Shown here in pieces: positions 44,001 through 54,000 of a stretch of 64,000 bases of DNA; position 1 is the stretch's first letter; the number at the start of each line of letters is the position of its first letter. The position numbers and the translations under genes are program-made. Under the pieces are notes generated by a model that saw nothing but the letters and a program-made list of their open reading frames with translations, was not told the DNA's origin and searched no databases. Origin of the DNA: Bacteroidales bacterium (lineage in GTDB: Bacteria; Bacteroidota; Bacteroidia; Bacteroidales; WCHB1-69); NCBI GenBank assembly GCA_017506175.1, contig JAFVNW010000099.1, positions 19,109-83,108 on the forward strand, given 5' to 3'.

Positions 44001-44317
44001 TGCGTATTATAGACGATGAACTGGATCTTTTTGGTCGCGGTATAATTCAGCATCCGTTCAATCTCTTCGATAATCTGCGGGGCTTGCTGCATCGTATATT
44101 CCGCGAGGGCCTTGCTGTTCGGGTAAAAATAGACATCGTACTGCGCGGTACGGAAATACTCCCAGTTTTGCTGCTGGTACTGTACACGGTTTTTCCCAAA
44201 AGAAACGTTGGAACCATTGTAGAATTGGGCTTCTGCCGAATTGATAATGAACAACATAGCGAACGCCACGCTCAAAAAGCGGAAAACAGAGGAGGACGTA
44301 CGGAATCGGTTCATCAT
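41084..44317 (-). CDS. Outer membrane protein with TolB-like propeller and C-terminal barrel
   Basis: 1,077 residues from ATG 44317 (44314 is equally likely); an ATG at 44347 falls in the promoter. After the signal peptide (FIINSAEAQ) an N-terminal region (about 35-300) resembles a peptidase MA-like fold (YDVYFYPNS, EIERMLNYTA, VPNWYFSGLSSYIAEP) but has no HExxH, so it is not a normal protease. Then a TolB-type beta-propeller (about 300-560, with EQFRLSPDGKNFAFV, DFSFSDDGKLILFSG, APRFINDDKQIVFSSN). The C-terminal part (about 700-1077) is a beta-barrel ending in IGLDF. Function unknown. Confidence 0.75.
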   Translation of the reverse strand: MMNRFRTSSSVFRFLSVAFAMLFIINSAEAQFYNGSNVSFGKNRVQYQQQNWEYFRTAQYDVYFYPNSKALAEYTMQQAPQIIEEIERMLNYTATKKIQFIVYNTQSDFRESNFAYDNDDFYNQGGVTNIYGTKIYLYFDGNRSHFDRMMRAGIMNLYAHWIINGTSVGANISSESLLEVPNWYFSGLSSYIAEPWNSTIDAYVKNGILTQKYADIGELSPVDATYAGHSFWKFIADRYGKSAVPAILYATRSSRSHERGFYNVTGVPYKELLIDWYRYYYVIYKKDVKRTRPDGKGILKRPKKRRSYEQFRLSPDGKNFAFVTNEAGKVIVWLKEEAWKKPKRIFSRFQKTEDNPDHTFPLLAWHPSQKILGFTLEDAGRCYYYPFNIDEMKREKRQLVDVEKITDFSFSDDGKLILFSGFQNGQSDIFVYSLRARSFQNLTNDFYDDYAPRFINDDKQIVFSSNRPDNQLHPKEHFSVAQPQRNYDLFMFDYQTKSKELMRITYTPTANETEVRVVDGQTILYLSDENGINNRCIAHFDSAISKVDTIIHYAYYAKNKPNTDAAYSFLEQDYAKESGEIAEVVLYRDVKRMYIHPFADSAMSEKPANSAMRSENLKLQRVEDSIRSAKQSTVSAKRHGFYQVRKSDLLNKRSQAERVEESGVGKDSTGSVNYQRVAGRNYYTQFSINQLVTQADFSFLNTTYQQFTGGSTPIYLNTGINALVMVGLNDLFEDYRITGGFRISFDLQSNEFMISYEDLHKRLDHQVVAYRQGIKSMVGDYYYKQYANSLFYIMKYPFNKLNSLRLTLTGRYETYVMAGLNDYSLKQKDERHGWAGVKLEYVFDSSKELCTNLWRGSKVKVFAEYQHRIDKDNKYLFVAGFDARKSVKVFRNMTWATRLSGSANFGTSPLIYYMGGVDNWIFAKFNSDIPIDQTKNYAYQTLATNMRGFKQNIRNGTSFLLLSTELRIPFVQLIAKRQIANSFFNSMQLVVFGDVGTAWTGVTPYSKDNSLYTRYITAGDISAVVKRQVEPFVGGFGMGLRAKLFGYFLRLDYAWGVEDFRISNKKGMFSFSIGLDF

Positions 44318-44343
44318 AAAAAAACAGCTATTCAAAATCGGCT

Positions 44344-44351
44344 GCAAAAGT
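44344..44351 (-). promoter_or_regulatory. Promoter -7 element
   Basis: TACTTTTG on the minus strand, 27 nt upstream of the start at 44317. Confidence 0.6.
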
Positions 44352-44380
44352 AGTTAAAATTATTGACTTTGACATCGACT

Positions 44381-45052
44381 TCAGATGAACAATGCGATGA
44401 CTTCGTATGCCATAAAGGCGGCGAAGGCGGTGAACAGCAAAGCCCACACCACGGCTGGGATGCGCGTAAACTTGGCCAGATTGGTGGCATCTCCCGCCTG
44501 GCTTTTGTTTTTAATCGAAAGAAAAAGGAGCACCAACGTTGACCACACCGATTCAATGAGAATCATCAGGCTGTAAAACCAGGCGGCAAGCTGGATATAA
44601 CCCGTTTTTTTGAAATAGAAGATTAAAAACGCGTTGATTGACAAAAACAAAACCACCCAAACAACACCGTAAATATTTCTAATCCAAAGAATTAGCATAA
44701 AAAGAAAAAGAATGGAGAGCGCGAGTACCAAGCCCCGTTCATAACCCGCCTTTAATGTAAAAAAACAGACGAATGCAGCCAAGGACGCGAAAGGGTAGCC
44801 AGCCATACTGACGATGACGGAGGCGAAGGTGGATCGCGATTTGGTGACCGTAACGCCCGATGTATCGCTGAAAATCTGGATTTTCATCACCTGCCCGTTG
44901 CACAGCAAGGCAAAAAGCGCATGTCCAAACTCATGCACCAACGTGTTGATGATGTTGAAGAACTTTCCCACCACCGGAATTCGCGGCAGCAAAAAAGCTA
45001 CCGCAATCAGATAATAAATGACGGGAATTCCCCAAAGCTGACTACCGATCAT
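44381..45052 (-). CDS. M50-like membrane metalloprotease
   Basis: 223 residues, about six membrane helices. The zinc motif VHEFGH is at 39-44 in the first helix region (INTLVHEFGHALFALL), followed by a loop with FSDTSGVTVT. This fits M50B-type peptidases. The third zinc ligand (NPDG-type motif in S2P) is not obvious, so I cannot be sure it is active. Alone between the propeller protein and the C69 gene on the same strand. Confidence 0.8.
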   Translation of the reverse strand: MIGSQLWGIPVIYYLIAVAFLLPRIPVVGKFFNIINTLVHEFGHALFALLCNGQVMKIQIFSDTSGVTVTKSRSTFASVIVSMAGYPFASLAAFVCFFTLKAGYERGLVLALSILFLFMLILWIRNIYGVVWVVLFLSINAFLIFYFKKTGYIQLAAWFYSLMILIESVWSTLVLLFLSIKNKSQAGDATNLAKFTRIPAVVWALLFTAFAAFMAYEVIALFI

Positions 45053-45156
45053 AAAAGATTGCAGCTAAATGTTTTACAATAAGCTCAGGACATTTTCCCC
45101 CGCCCTTCCCGACTTGCGTTTTCGCGAAACAGATAGGTTCCCAGCGGGGAACGGAA

Positions 45157-46767
45157 TCAGAAGCCGGTCCAGAAATTCTCCCAGAACTTGTGCTCCATCT
45201 CACTCCACGTCTTGTGGGTCTCCTCGGCGAAGTTGTAGCTATAGTCGTTGAGCAGTTTGCGAACGTTCTTCATCTTGTTGTTTTTGGCCAGATCGGTTGC
45301 CTTCTTCTCCAAGTCGGGAAGTTCTGTAGCGGCTTTATCCTCGTATTGGAGGATATGCTTGTACATCAGTTTTTTAGTGCTGCCCCAGCGCACTTGGGAC
45401 AGTTTGTTGGCTTTGCGGTAGTGCCACAAGGCGGCTTCGTCGGTGAAGCCGTGGTGTCCGCACAGGTCAAAGCCCTTGGGCAATTGCGTGTTGCCTGCAT
45501 AAATCGGGATGCGCGGGCTTTGTCCGGGGTTCTCGAAGGAGAACCAGCACAGACCTCCGACTGCATCGGGCAGCCAATCGCGGCATTGGATGACGGTGGA
45601 ATAGGAACACCACGACATGGCGATGCCACGGTGGAAGGTGACTGTGCCCGGTTTCAAGGCATTGTAGAGGGCGCGTTCGCTGCCACTCATCCAGGGGTTG
45701 GCATTAGGGCAGACCATCGTGTCGGTCACCACCTTACCCTCGTCGTTGTAGTGGGTGACGGGGCATTTCAAGTTGGCGATCTGATCCACTTCAGGGCACC
45801 CCTCGTAGTTGGCGCGGAAGAGTTCCATCACTTTGCGAGCGCTCACCTTCTCCTCAGGAACGATGGAGAAGGGCAGTTCCTCGGCTTCCAGATCCAGGTG
45901 GAGCGAGGGTGCCAACTGGTTGAAAATGTACCATTCGCGCTCCGTATGGTTCTTGCCGCCGGCATAGTCGGAGAGGAAGGCGCGCCACCAGACGAACTCG
46001 CCCTGGCCATCCCAGCAGCCGTATTTCATGGCCACTTCCTCAATGTTGTCGGAGCAGAGGAAGTAGTCGGGATTGTTGCGTTGGAGCGTGGTGATGCGGG
46101 CCACATTGCAGCTCACCGCCACTTGATCGTCAGGCACGCGCTGTGCCGCCCAGATCCCCCCGATTTTGTCAGGACCCTCACCCAGTATCTCCATTTGCCA
46201 AACCTCGTTCTTGTCGGCAATCGTGATGCACTCGCCACCATCGCCATAGCCGTATTGCTTAACCAAATCGCCGATAAGCCGTATGGCATCCCGGGCGTTG
46301 TCGCAGCGTTGCAAGGCGATGCGCTGGAGTTCTTCAATCAAAAACATCCCATTGGAATTGACAAGCGTATCAGGGCCGGAGAAGGTGCTTTCGCCCATCG
46401 CCAGCTGTTTCTCGTTCATGCAGGGGTAGGAGGTGTTCAAGTAAGCGTAGGTGTGCGGGACTTCCGGAATCTCGCCCGCGAGTTTCATGCCTGTGGTATC
46501 CTTCGGATTGGCGGTGTGCATAGTGCCCTTATAGACCTTGTGCATGGTGCCGGGCTTGTGGTCGGCGGCGGGTTCCATGGTCAGCCACGTGCGGTACATG
46601 CCATCGCAGGTGTGCGAGGTAATGACGGAGCCATCGGCGGAAGCCTGCTTGCCTACCATGATGGAGGTGCAGTTCGCACCCACCAAATGCTCGGGAACTT
46701 CCTGTGCCCGAACCGCGACAACGAAGAAGAAAACGAAGAACGACAAATATAATTTCCTCATATTCAA
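45157..46767 (-). CDS. C69 family dipeptidase
   Basis: 536 residues with a signal peptide that ends at VRAQEVPEHLVGA. The new N-terminal Cys nucleophile after cleavage is in NCTSIMVGKQASADGSVITSH (Cys33), the family signature. Later motifs include MGESTFSG, the WQMEILGEGPDKIGGIWAAQRVPDDQVAVSCN region and SMVWCSYSTVIQ-like text near 416. C69 enzymes are dipeptidases that act on exported or periplasmic peptides. Upstream with a 62-nt gap is the OPT transporter gene on the same strand, so peptide release and uptake are likely coupled. Confidence 0.92.
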   Translation of the reverse strand: MNMRKLYLSFFVFFFVVAVRAQEVPEHLVGANCTSIMVGKQASADGSVITSHTCDGMYRTWLTMEPAADHKPGTMHKVYKGTMHTANPKDTTGMKLAGEIPEVPHTYAYLNTSYPCMNEKQLAMGESTFSGPDTLVNSNGMFLIEELQRIALQRCDNARDAIRLIGDLVKQYGYGDGGECITIADKNEVWQMEILGEGPDKIGGIWAAQRVPDDQVAVSCNVARITTLQRNNPDYFLCSDNIEEVAMKYGCWDGQGEFVWWRAFLSDYAGGKNHTEREWYIFNQLAPSLHLDLEAEELPFSIVPEEKVSARKVMELFRANYEGCPEVDQIANLKCPVTHYNDEGKVVTDTMVCPNANPWMSGSERALYNALKPGTVTFHRGIAMSWCSYSTVIQCRDWLPDAVGGLCWFSFENPGQSPRIPIYAGNTQLPKGFDLCGHHGFTDEAALWHYRKANKLSQVRWGSTKKLMYKHILQYEDKAATELPDLEKKATDLAKNNKMKNVRKLLNDYSYNFAEETHKTWSEMEHKFWENFWTGF

Positions 46768-46829
46768 TGTATTAATTTTATTTTATCAATAAGGACGAGA
46801 TTGCGAAAGTCAGGAAGTCAATAAAATCA

Positions 46830-48827
46830 CTATTTTTTGCTCTTAGCCCCGCTCATCGAGTGGGCAATCAGGTAACAGCAAAGCGCGACGAACATCACCA
46901 CGGCCAGGACATTGAAGGGAGTGGTGCCGATGTAGCTTTCGGGCATGGCGATCTTTTCAGTAACGCCCGCATAGCGAAGGATGGCGCTGATAACACCAAA
47001 AATGGCCGCACCAGCCAACAGACCGGAGGCGAGCAGCGTGCCTTTGTCCTTGCGTGCTTTGTTCACGACTTCATCTTTGCTGCGCGAACCGATAAACCAA
47101 GCAATGGCGCCACCAACCAGCAACGGGATGTTCAGTTGCAAGGGCAGGAACATACCCAAAGAGAAAGCGAGCGCAGGAATGCCGATCATATCGAGGAGCA
47201 GCGCAAGCACGGCACCCACGATGTAAAGCATCCACGGAGCCTGTCCACCGCTCATCAGCGGTTCCACGATGGCAGCCATTGCGTTCGCCTGAGGTGCTGC
47301 CAAAGCATCTGCTCCCGTGTAGCCGTAAGTGTCGGAAAGGATAATGATGACCCCGCCAACCGTCAGGGCGGAGACGAAAGTGCCCAAGAACTTGAATGTC
47401 TGTTGTTTATAAGGTGATGTGCCAATCCAGTAACCAATTTTAAGGTCGGTGATGAAGCCGCCCGCCATGGCGAGGGCCGAGCATACGATGCCGCCAACAA
47501 TCAGGGCGGTGACCATTCCCGCGGGGCCTTTCAAGCCGACCGCCGCCAAGATGAAGGATGAGAGAATCAAGGTCATCATGGTCATGCCGGAAACGGGGTT
47601 GCTACCCACGGTGGCGATGGCGGTGGCGGCTACGGTGGTGAACAGGAACGCGAAAGCGAAGACAATCAGCAGACCCACGAGCACTTGGGTGAAGTTCATA
47701 TTCAAACCACCGAAGGCGAAGAAAACACCCATCAGAACGAGGATGCCAAGGAAGCCAAAGAGGATGATTTTCATGGAGATGTCGCGTTGGGTACGCAGCA
47801 CTTTCGTTTCTTCTTCGGTAGCACCTTTCTTACCACGGAAGATGGTGCCGAAGGAGGTTTTGATAACACCCGCCGACTTGATAACGCCGAGAATGCCGGC
47901 CATAGCGATGCCGCCAATGCCGATGTATTTCACATAATTGGTGAAAATTTCCTCAGGTCCCATCGCCACAATGTCGGCAGCGCCGTACTGACCGAGCAGG
48001 GGCACAATGACCCACCACGAGAGGAAAGAACCGGCGCAGATGATGGCAGCGTACTTCAGGCCAATCAGATAGCCGGTACCAAGCAGGATGCCCGTGCCGC
48101 TCATATTGAAGACGAACTTGTGGTTGTTGGCCAGCGCATCGCCCCATGCCATCCAGCGGGAGGAAATGGTTTCGGACCAGAATTGGAAAGTGGAGGCACA
48201 GAAGTCGTACAAGCCACCAATCAAACCACTGAGCAACAACAGTTTAAGTTGTTTTCCACCTTTAGCACCCGAAACAAGAATTTCGGTGGTGGCGGTGGCT
48301 TCGGGGAAGGGGTACTTGCCGTGCATATCCGAAACGAAGTACTTGCGGAAGGGGATCAAGAAAAGGATGCCGAGGAAGCCGCCGAAGAGGGAGGCGAGGA
48401 AGATTTGGAAGAAGTTGACATCGAGTTGGATGCCTGGGTTGCGTTCTTGGATGATGTAGATGGCGGGAAGTGTGAAGATGGCACCCGCTACAATCACACC
48501 GGAACTGGCGCCGATGGATTGGATGATGACATTTTCGGAGAGCGCGCTTTTACGCTTCGCTATGGTGGATGCCCCCACAGCGATGATGGCAATCGGGATA
48601 GCCGCTTCAAACACCTGCCCGAAACGCAGTCCGGAATAGGCAGTTGCCGCAGAAAAGATAATCGCCATCAGAATTCCCCAAACGATAGTCCAGGCATTGA
48701 TTTCAGGATACTTCTTTGTGGAAAGAAGTATCGGTTTGTACTCTTCGCCCTCTTTGAGTTCGCGATAGGCGTTGTCAGGAACCTTCACCTCGTTTTCGGG
48801 CGTGATGTTTTCTTCATTTTCTTTCAT
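46830..48827 (-). CDS. OPT family oligopeptide transporter
   Basis: 665 residues with about 14-16 membrane helices spread from residue 45 to the end. It fits the OPT superfamily in the INAWTIVWGILMAIIFSAATAYSGLRFGQV opening, GKYPFPEATATTEIL and the closing GIPALAFSLGMFLPLQL. It moves small peptides (or, in some members, metal chelates) with protons. Inner membrane. Own promoter at 48883-48890, followed by the C69 dipeptidase 62 nt later. Confidence 0.92.
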   Translation of the reverse strand: MKENEENITPENEVKVPDNAYRELKEGEEYKPILLSTKKYPEINAWTIVWGILMAIIFSAATAYSGLRFGQVFEAAIPIAIIAVGASTIAKRKSALSENVIIQSIGASSGVIVAGAIFTLPAIYIIQERNPGIQLDVNFFQIFLASLFGGFLGILFLIPFRKYFVSDMHGKYPFPEATATTEILVSGAKGGKQLKLLLLSGLIGGLYDFCASTFQFWSETISSRWMAWGDALANNHKFVFNMSGTGILLGTGYLIGLKYAAIICAGSFLSWWVIVPLLGQYGAADIVAMGPEEIFTNYVKYIGIGGIAMAGILGVIKSAGVIKTSFGTIFRGKKGATEEETKVLRTQRDISMKIILFGFLGILVLMGVFFAFGGLNMNFTQVLVGLLIVFAFAFLFTTVAATAIATVGSNPVSGMTMMTLILSSFILAAVGLKGPAGMVTALIVGGIVCSALAMAGGFITDLKIGYWIGTSPYKQQTFKFLGTFVSALTVGGVIIILSDTYGYTGADALAAPQANAMAAIVEPLMSGGQAPWMLYIVGAVLALLLDMIGIPALAFSLGMFLPLQLNIPLLVGGAIAWFIGSRSKDEVVNKARKDKGTLLASGLLAGAAIFGVISAILRYAGVTEKIAMPESYIGTTPFNVLAVVMFVALCCYLIAHSMSGAKSKK

Positions 48828-48882
48828 TTTACACTAATTATGTTAAAGTATGAATAATTGATCTCATTTTTGAAAGAGGGTG

Positions 48883-48890
48883 CAAAAATA
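48883..48890 (-). promoter_or_regulatory. Promoter -7 element of the OPT gene
   Basis: TATTTTTG on the minus strand, 56 nt upstream of the start at 48827. Confidence 0.55.
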
Positions 48891-48972
48891 CAAAATAATG
48901 ATTAATGATTCGTGATTAATTTGGGATAGTTCCGCGTTGTTACCCGATGAAAAAATATTTTTTTGCATTTTT

Positions 48973-49003
48973 TTTGCAATTTAAAAAATATAATCTATTT
49001 TTG
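48973..49003 (+). promoter_or_regulatory. Complete Bacteroidota promoter of the surface operon
   Basis: TTTG (48973-48976), exactly 19 nt, then TATTTTTG (48996-49003), a perfect fit to TTTG-N19-TAnnTTTG. Transcription would start near 49010, leaving a leader of about 140 nt before the 49151 start. Confidence 0.75.
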
Positions 49004-49150
49004 CAATTTAAAATTTCACTAAGAAACATTTTATGTGAAAATAAGAAATCCTCACTTAAAATGTGCTTGATTTTTTAATTAACATTCTTATTTTCAAACA
49101 CAACGATTGCAGTGTAACGAAACAGAATAACCCAATCCATACGCAACGAG

Positions 49151-51061
49151 ATGAAACATAAACTACCCGGTTACGAGACGAGAAGCACATACAAAAAGGG
49201 CATGGCCTTTGTATTGGCATTATTCCTACTGATTGGAACTGCGCAAGGGCAGATTCGCGACCGCATCAACCAGATTAAGACCGCCGATCCGTTTGCCATC
49301 AGCGGCATGGTAGGAGCTGGGGCTGGTGTATCATACAACTCCAACCATCCGGGAAGCACGCCATTTTCAGCCAACATCTACGCCACCATCAACATGTCGT
49401 TCTATAGTTTCCAGCTGCCCTTCTCGTTCTACTTCGCCAACAATACCACTTCCTTCTCCTACCCACAGATGCCGACATTCCACTTAGGCTTCATGCCGAC
49501 ATGGCGCAACTGGAAATTCCATATCGGCCACAGCAGCATGCACTTTTCCAACTACACCTATTCGGGACTCACATTCCTTGGATTAGGTGCAGAGTATCAG
49601 GGCAAGAAATTCCGTATGGGCGTGTTCGGAGGCCATCTTCAACAAGCCACCCGCATCAAAGGTTACGACGACCGCTCGGCTTTTCAACAGCTGGCGGACT
49701 CGCTGTTAGGGCTGAACGTGCCGGAAGCTGAGCTCCCGCAATACCGCCGCGATGCCGTTGGATTCAGAGTGGGTGCAGGCAATGAACGCAACTTCATCGA
49801 TTTCAGCTTCCTGAAAGCCAAGGATGCCATCAAATCGCTGCCGCAGGAATGGCAGGACTCCATTGCCCCTCACGACAACATCACCTTCGGCCTTTCGGGG
49901 CGTTTCGCCATCCGAAAGTGGTTCGCCTTCACTGCCAACCTCGGTGCCAGCCTCTACACGATGGACACCCGCGACACTTTGGCCAAAGTACTACGGCAAG
50001 ACGAAAAGGTGGAGAAACTGCTCCACAACACTGAATGGCTGATTGCCTTCCGCAACAACACCATGCTGCGATTCGCCGGCGATGCAGCCATGAACTTCAC
50101 CGTCAGGAACTTCAATGCCAGCCTCACCTACCGCTTCATCCAACCCGACTACGTGTCGCTCGGTGCGGCCAATTTCAACCAGAATTCGCACAGCCTCGGC
50201 GCCGTCATCAACACCTCCCTCTTCAAAGGCCGCTCCAACATCAGCGCCATCGGCTATATCCAACGCGACAACCTAAACAAGAAACAGATGTACACCAACC
50301 AAGTGGCCACCTACTCACTGAACTGGAACAACAACATCGGCAACCATTTCAACCTCGGCATCAACTACAACGGCATCAAACAAGACCAATACGATGGCAC
50401 CTGCAAGGTGGTTGACAGTCTGAGAATCAATCAGATAGTACACACTCTGACTGTTTCCCCCTGCGTCAATTTTGAAAAAAAATACGCCCATTCCATTACC
50501 TTGAATTTCAATTTCGTGCAGAACAGCAACCTCAACAAGCTGTACACCGGCGGGGCAGACGTGATGACCCTCACTGCCGGCATCGGCTATGGCATCGACT
50601 TTGATGCCATCCGTCTCGGCTTCGATTGCGGCTACGACTTTTCCATATCATCGTCGCAGTATGCAAAATACGACGCGCACACCCTCAATCTGGGCTTGCG
50701 CTACAAGATTCTGAAAAAAGAAAAGACCAACTGGACACTCTCCTACAACGGTTCTTTCGGCTACAATGTCCAAAAGAACGAGGGCGCTACCAACAATTTC
50801 TCCATCAGCAACAGTATCGGCAGCAACTTCAGTTACAAGAATGCGCACACTGCCTCCCTCTACCTGTCACTCAGCAACTTCAATGACCGTGAGATCATCG
50901 GACAGCGCATCCAGTCCACGCTTGACTGCCGCTTCACCCTCGCCTACTCCTACGCCTTTGCCGCACGCATCATCAAGAAGATGACCAAGCAGGAACGCGA
51001 AGAGCATCGCCTTGCCCGTCAGGCACAAAAACTTCAGAAACAACAGATGTCAACAAAATAA
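49151..51061 (+). CDS. Outer membrane beta-barrel protein, first of the surface operon
   Basis: 636 residues. A Lys-rich N-region is followed by a signal peptide (MAFVLALFLLIGTAQGQ near 18-34; an ATG at 49202 is the alternative start). The rest is alternating beta strands with aromatic residues (ISGMVGAGAGVSYNSN, SFQLPFSFYFANN, FRVGAGNERNFIDFS, FRLGFDCGYDFSIS), consistent with a large barrel, and ends in a Lys/Arg/Gln-rich tail (QEREEHRLARQAQKLQKQQ) that may stay on the periplasmic side. No named family recognised. Only 12 nt before the giant gene, so a natural partner or anchor. Confidence 0.7.
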   Translation: MKHKLPGYETRSTYKKGMAFVLALFLLIGTAQGQIRDRINQIKTADPFAISGMVGAGAGVSYNSNHPGSTPFSANIYATINMSFYSFQLPFSFYFANNTTSFSYPQMPTFHLGFMPTWRNWKFHIGHSSMHFSNYTYSGLTFLGLGAEYQGKKFRMGVFGGHLQQATRIKGYDDRSAFQQLADSLLGLNVPEAELPQYRRDAVGFRVGAGNERNFIDFSFLKAKDAIKSLPQEWQDSIAPHDNITFGLSGRFAIRKWFAFTANLGASLYTMDTRDTLAKVLRQDEKVEKLLHNTEWLIAFRNNTMLRFAGDAAMNFTVRNFNASLTYRFIQPDYVSLGAANFNQNSHSLGAVINTSLFKGRSNISAIGYIQRDNLNKKQMYTNQVATYSLNWNNNIGNHFNLGINYNGIKQDQYDGTCKVVDSLRINQIVHTLTVSPCVNFEKKYAHSITLNFNFVQNSNLNKLYTGGADVMTLTAGIGYGIDFDAIRLGFDCGYDFSISSSQYAKYDAHTLNLGLRYKILKKEKTNWTLSYNGSFGYNVQKNEGATNNFSISNSIGSNFSYKNAHTASLYLSLSNFNDREIIGQRIQSTLDCRFTLAYSYAFAARIIKKMTKQEREEHRLARQAQKLQKQQMSTK

Positions 51062-51073
51062 AAAAACAACGAT

Positions 51074-54000
51074 ATGAAAAGAGCACTTACCCTTTCCCTC
51101 GTCTTACTATCCGTTCTATTCCAGCTGTTTAGCGTTTCAGCGCAAACAGATATTGTGACCACCATCACACCGAAAGTGCGGATGTTCCCCGCCACAGGCT
51201 TCAGCTATCTTGACGATCCGGGACGCTATTTCAACATTCAGATGGTCAACACCACGATGGAGGAGAAGCAAATCTACTTCACCATTTCTCTTTCTTGTGA
51301 GTTCTCGGCCACCAACGAAAGTTTTTTTGTTTACACAAAGAAGGAGTACCAGCCAAACACGCCCCTCACCATCGGAGCCACGCCGCTGCTGCTGCACCGC
51401 AACCACTTCGACCAGATCATCGGCAACCTAAACGCCAATGCATACGAGACCAACGTTGACCGCAGCAAGCTGACCAGCAATGTGTTCACGCTTCCTGAAG
51501 GACAATACCAGTTCTGCATCAAACCATATTACTGGACGGGGCGCAACGACCCCAATCCGGTGTCGGCGGGCGAAGAGGTATGCTACATCTTCACCATCTG
51601 CTATTCGGGTTCCGCACCAGAATTCACTTCGCCGGTCAACGGCTACAGTGCGGGCAACCTCAACAACAGCAATCCCACCAACAACCTACTGGGCGGCCCC
51701 GACATCTCCTCCGACAATCGGAACAGTTCCCAATATACAGTACTGCCGTTAAGCCGCACCGTCAATTTCACATGGACTGGAGTCATTTCCAACTGTCTTA
51801 CTGTCAACGATTTCAACTATACGATGAAAATTGTTGAAGTAAACAAAAACCAAAACATCCAGGATGCCATTCGCAACAACGCCACCATCGCCACCATTGA
51901 GAACCGCAATCGCACCTCCTACATTCACGACACGGTGGCCAACCGGCACTTCCGTTTGCAACGGGGGCATGTGTATGCAGCACAAGTAATCGCAACCTTG
52001 CGGAACAATCTGCTGACAGATGTCGCCTTGGGCAATGAGGGCAAAAGCCAGGTGATAGCCTTCGTATGGGGAGAGGATGAAGTGATCCAGAACCTGCAAG
52101 GAAGCACCACCTCTTCTGTCACCGACAATCTCACCCAAGTAAAGAAAGAAATTCGCGACCCCTTCTTCCTCACTCCCGGAAAAGACAACGCCACCGCCAA
52201 TGCGCTCATTACCAGGCTCCCAGGAGAATCATCGCTGATACCTGCCGACGACCACTACAGCATCTATGTAGGCGGCAGCGAGCCCTACTACCAAGTCACC
52301 CCGTCCGACTCCCTGCAAATCCGCTGGATGCCCGTACGCGGCGACTCTGTATTCCGTGTCAAATACACCGCCGCCCTTTATGAATATGTGGGTGGCGAAA
52401 TCGCCAACTCTATGAACGTGCAACCCATCTGCAAGCACGAAATTGAATGCAACCGCCCTGACCCGAGCCTCGCCACCGACCCCGTGCAAGTGATGACGCT
52501 CCCGCGAAACTGGGCCGACACACTGCAAAAAGGTTACAAATACGTGCTTCACCTCAATGCGGAAACGTTCTACTCCTACAATCAGCAGACCACGTACACC
52601 ATTACGGAGTACATCCACAATATGCCCAGCAGCCACGACAGCATCGTCAACCAAGTGATGTTCGGCACCGATGAATACAACTCCGATGTTGTCTTCGCAT
52701 GGGGCATCGACAGCGGCGCCCTCGACAAAGTCTATCCGCCACAGTTCACCTATCCTGTGGACCTTTCCCAAAAGAGTGTGGACGACACTACATGGGTGGA
52801 GGCTGAATTTCCCGAAGTGGTGAAACGCGAGAGTTTCGCCTTCCGCTGGAAAAAAGCCACGGGCGTGGATTACGGTGACTCCGTCTATTACAAACTCAGC
52901 GTGGGTAAACTGCCGAAAGGCAAGAAACCCAATCAGGTCAAGTCCTTCTTCTATATTAAAGACAGCATTGTGGCTACCGAATACATCGATTCGGTGCTAT
53001 TCGACACATTGAAGACCAAGGAGCAATACGTGGCTGTCTTGGAAATGCGAATCAAGCAGATGGGGGATACTTCTGCCCATTACAACATATTAAATAATGG
53101 GAAATCGCACTATGCCGCGTTCAAGCTGAAAGATCCGCCGGAATTTGTGGCCGACATCAACGACAAAATCAAATGTTTCCCGAAAGCATTAGACAAACTC
53201 AGCAAAGAGGTCATCTCGCCCAAGGCGGACAGTTTGGTACTTAACAAGGTTCAGCTCAAGATGGGAGATTTTCCCTTGGTGATGCAGACCGTCACCTTCG
53301 ACACCACTAAGAAAGTGTATAATGGTGACGGATACGTGATTTGGCATCCGCTGGGAGTGGATGTACGGCTGAAAGTGAAATTCGACTCCGTACAGTTCAA
53401 CAAAAACTTCGAAATCATCAAGGGAACTGCAGTAAGTACAGCCACCGACTCCTCCACCTACCTTGACGCACTGACAAATGATTTGGACTTGGACGAATGG
53501 AGCAACGATGACATCAACGCAGTAGTCTCAAAACTCGGTGAAAATGAAACCGTTAAGGGATATTACGACAAATTCCAAGAGTATGGAGAGAAATATGCCA
53601 AAAAATATGGCGGTTTGTTGGGACCCCTTGTAGGCGAGAATGTCGCCACGCAAGTGATGACCTTCCCGCTCAGTATCACCGACGAGGAGATTACAGGTTC
53701 GAAGAATGTAGTATTCGCCATCAACAACATGTATTTCTCACCGGTGACGGCCTTGATGAACATCTGGGCGATTTTTGCCGCCCAAAGCGACAACGCCTAC
53801 GTGCCCTTCTTAGCCAACAACATCTGTATGGACCAGCAGGGATTCCTCGGCAACTCCAGCAAGCATATCGAGCTCTTCATGGGCCGCGACTATGAGATTG
53901 AATTGAACGATGGCTACAAGATGCGCTTCAAGAAATCATCCAACTTTGCCGATCCGAAAGACGGAACGGTCATCGTGGTGGACACGGGCAAGCTCTCCTT

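Larger units (their letters stand above)
48828..49150. other. Divergent promoter region
   Basis: 323 bp, AT-rich, between the OPT gene and the surface operon. It carries a minus promoter (48883-48890) and a plus promoter (48973-49003). No gene is visible. Confidence 0.8.

Noticed and set aside
45190-46752. 520-codon plus-strand ORF opposite the C69 dipeptidase
   Set aside because: Long only because the GC-rich coding strand lacks stops in this frame; no start context or domain.
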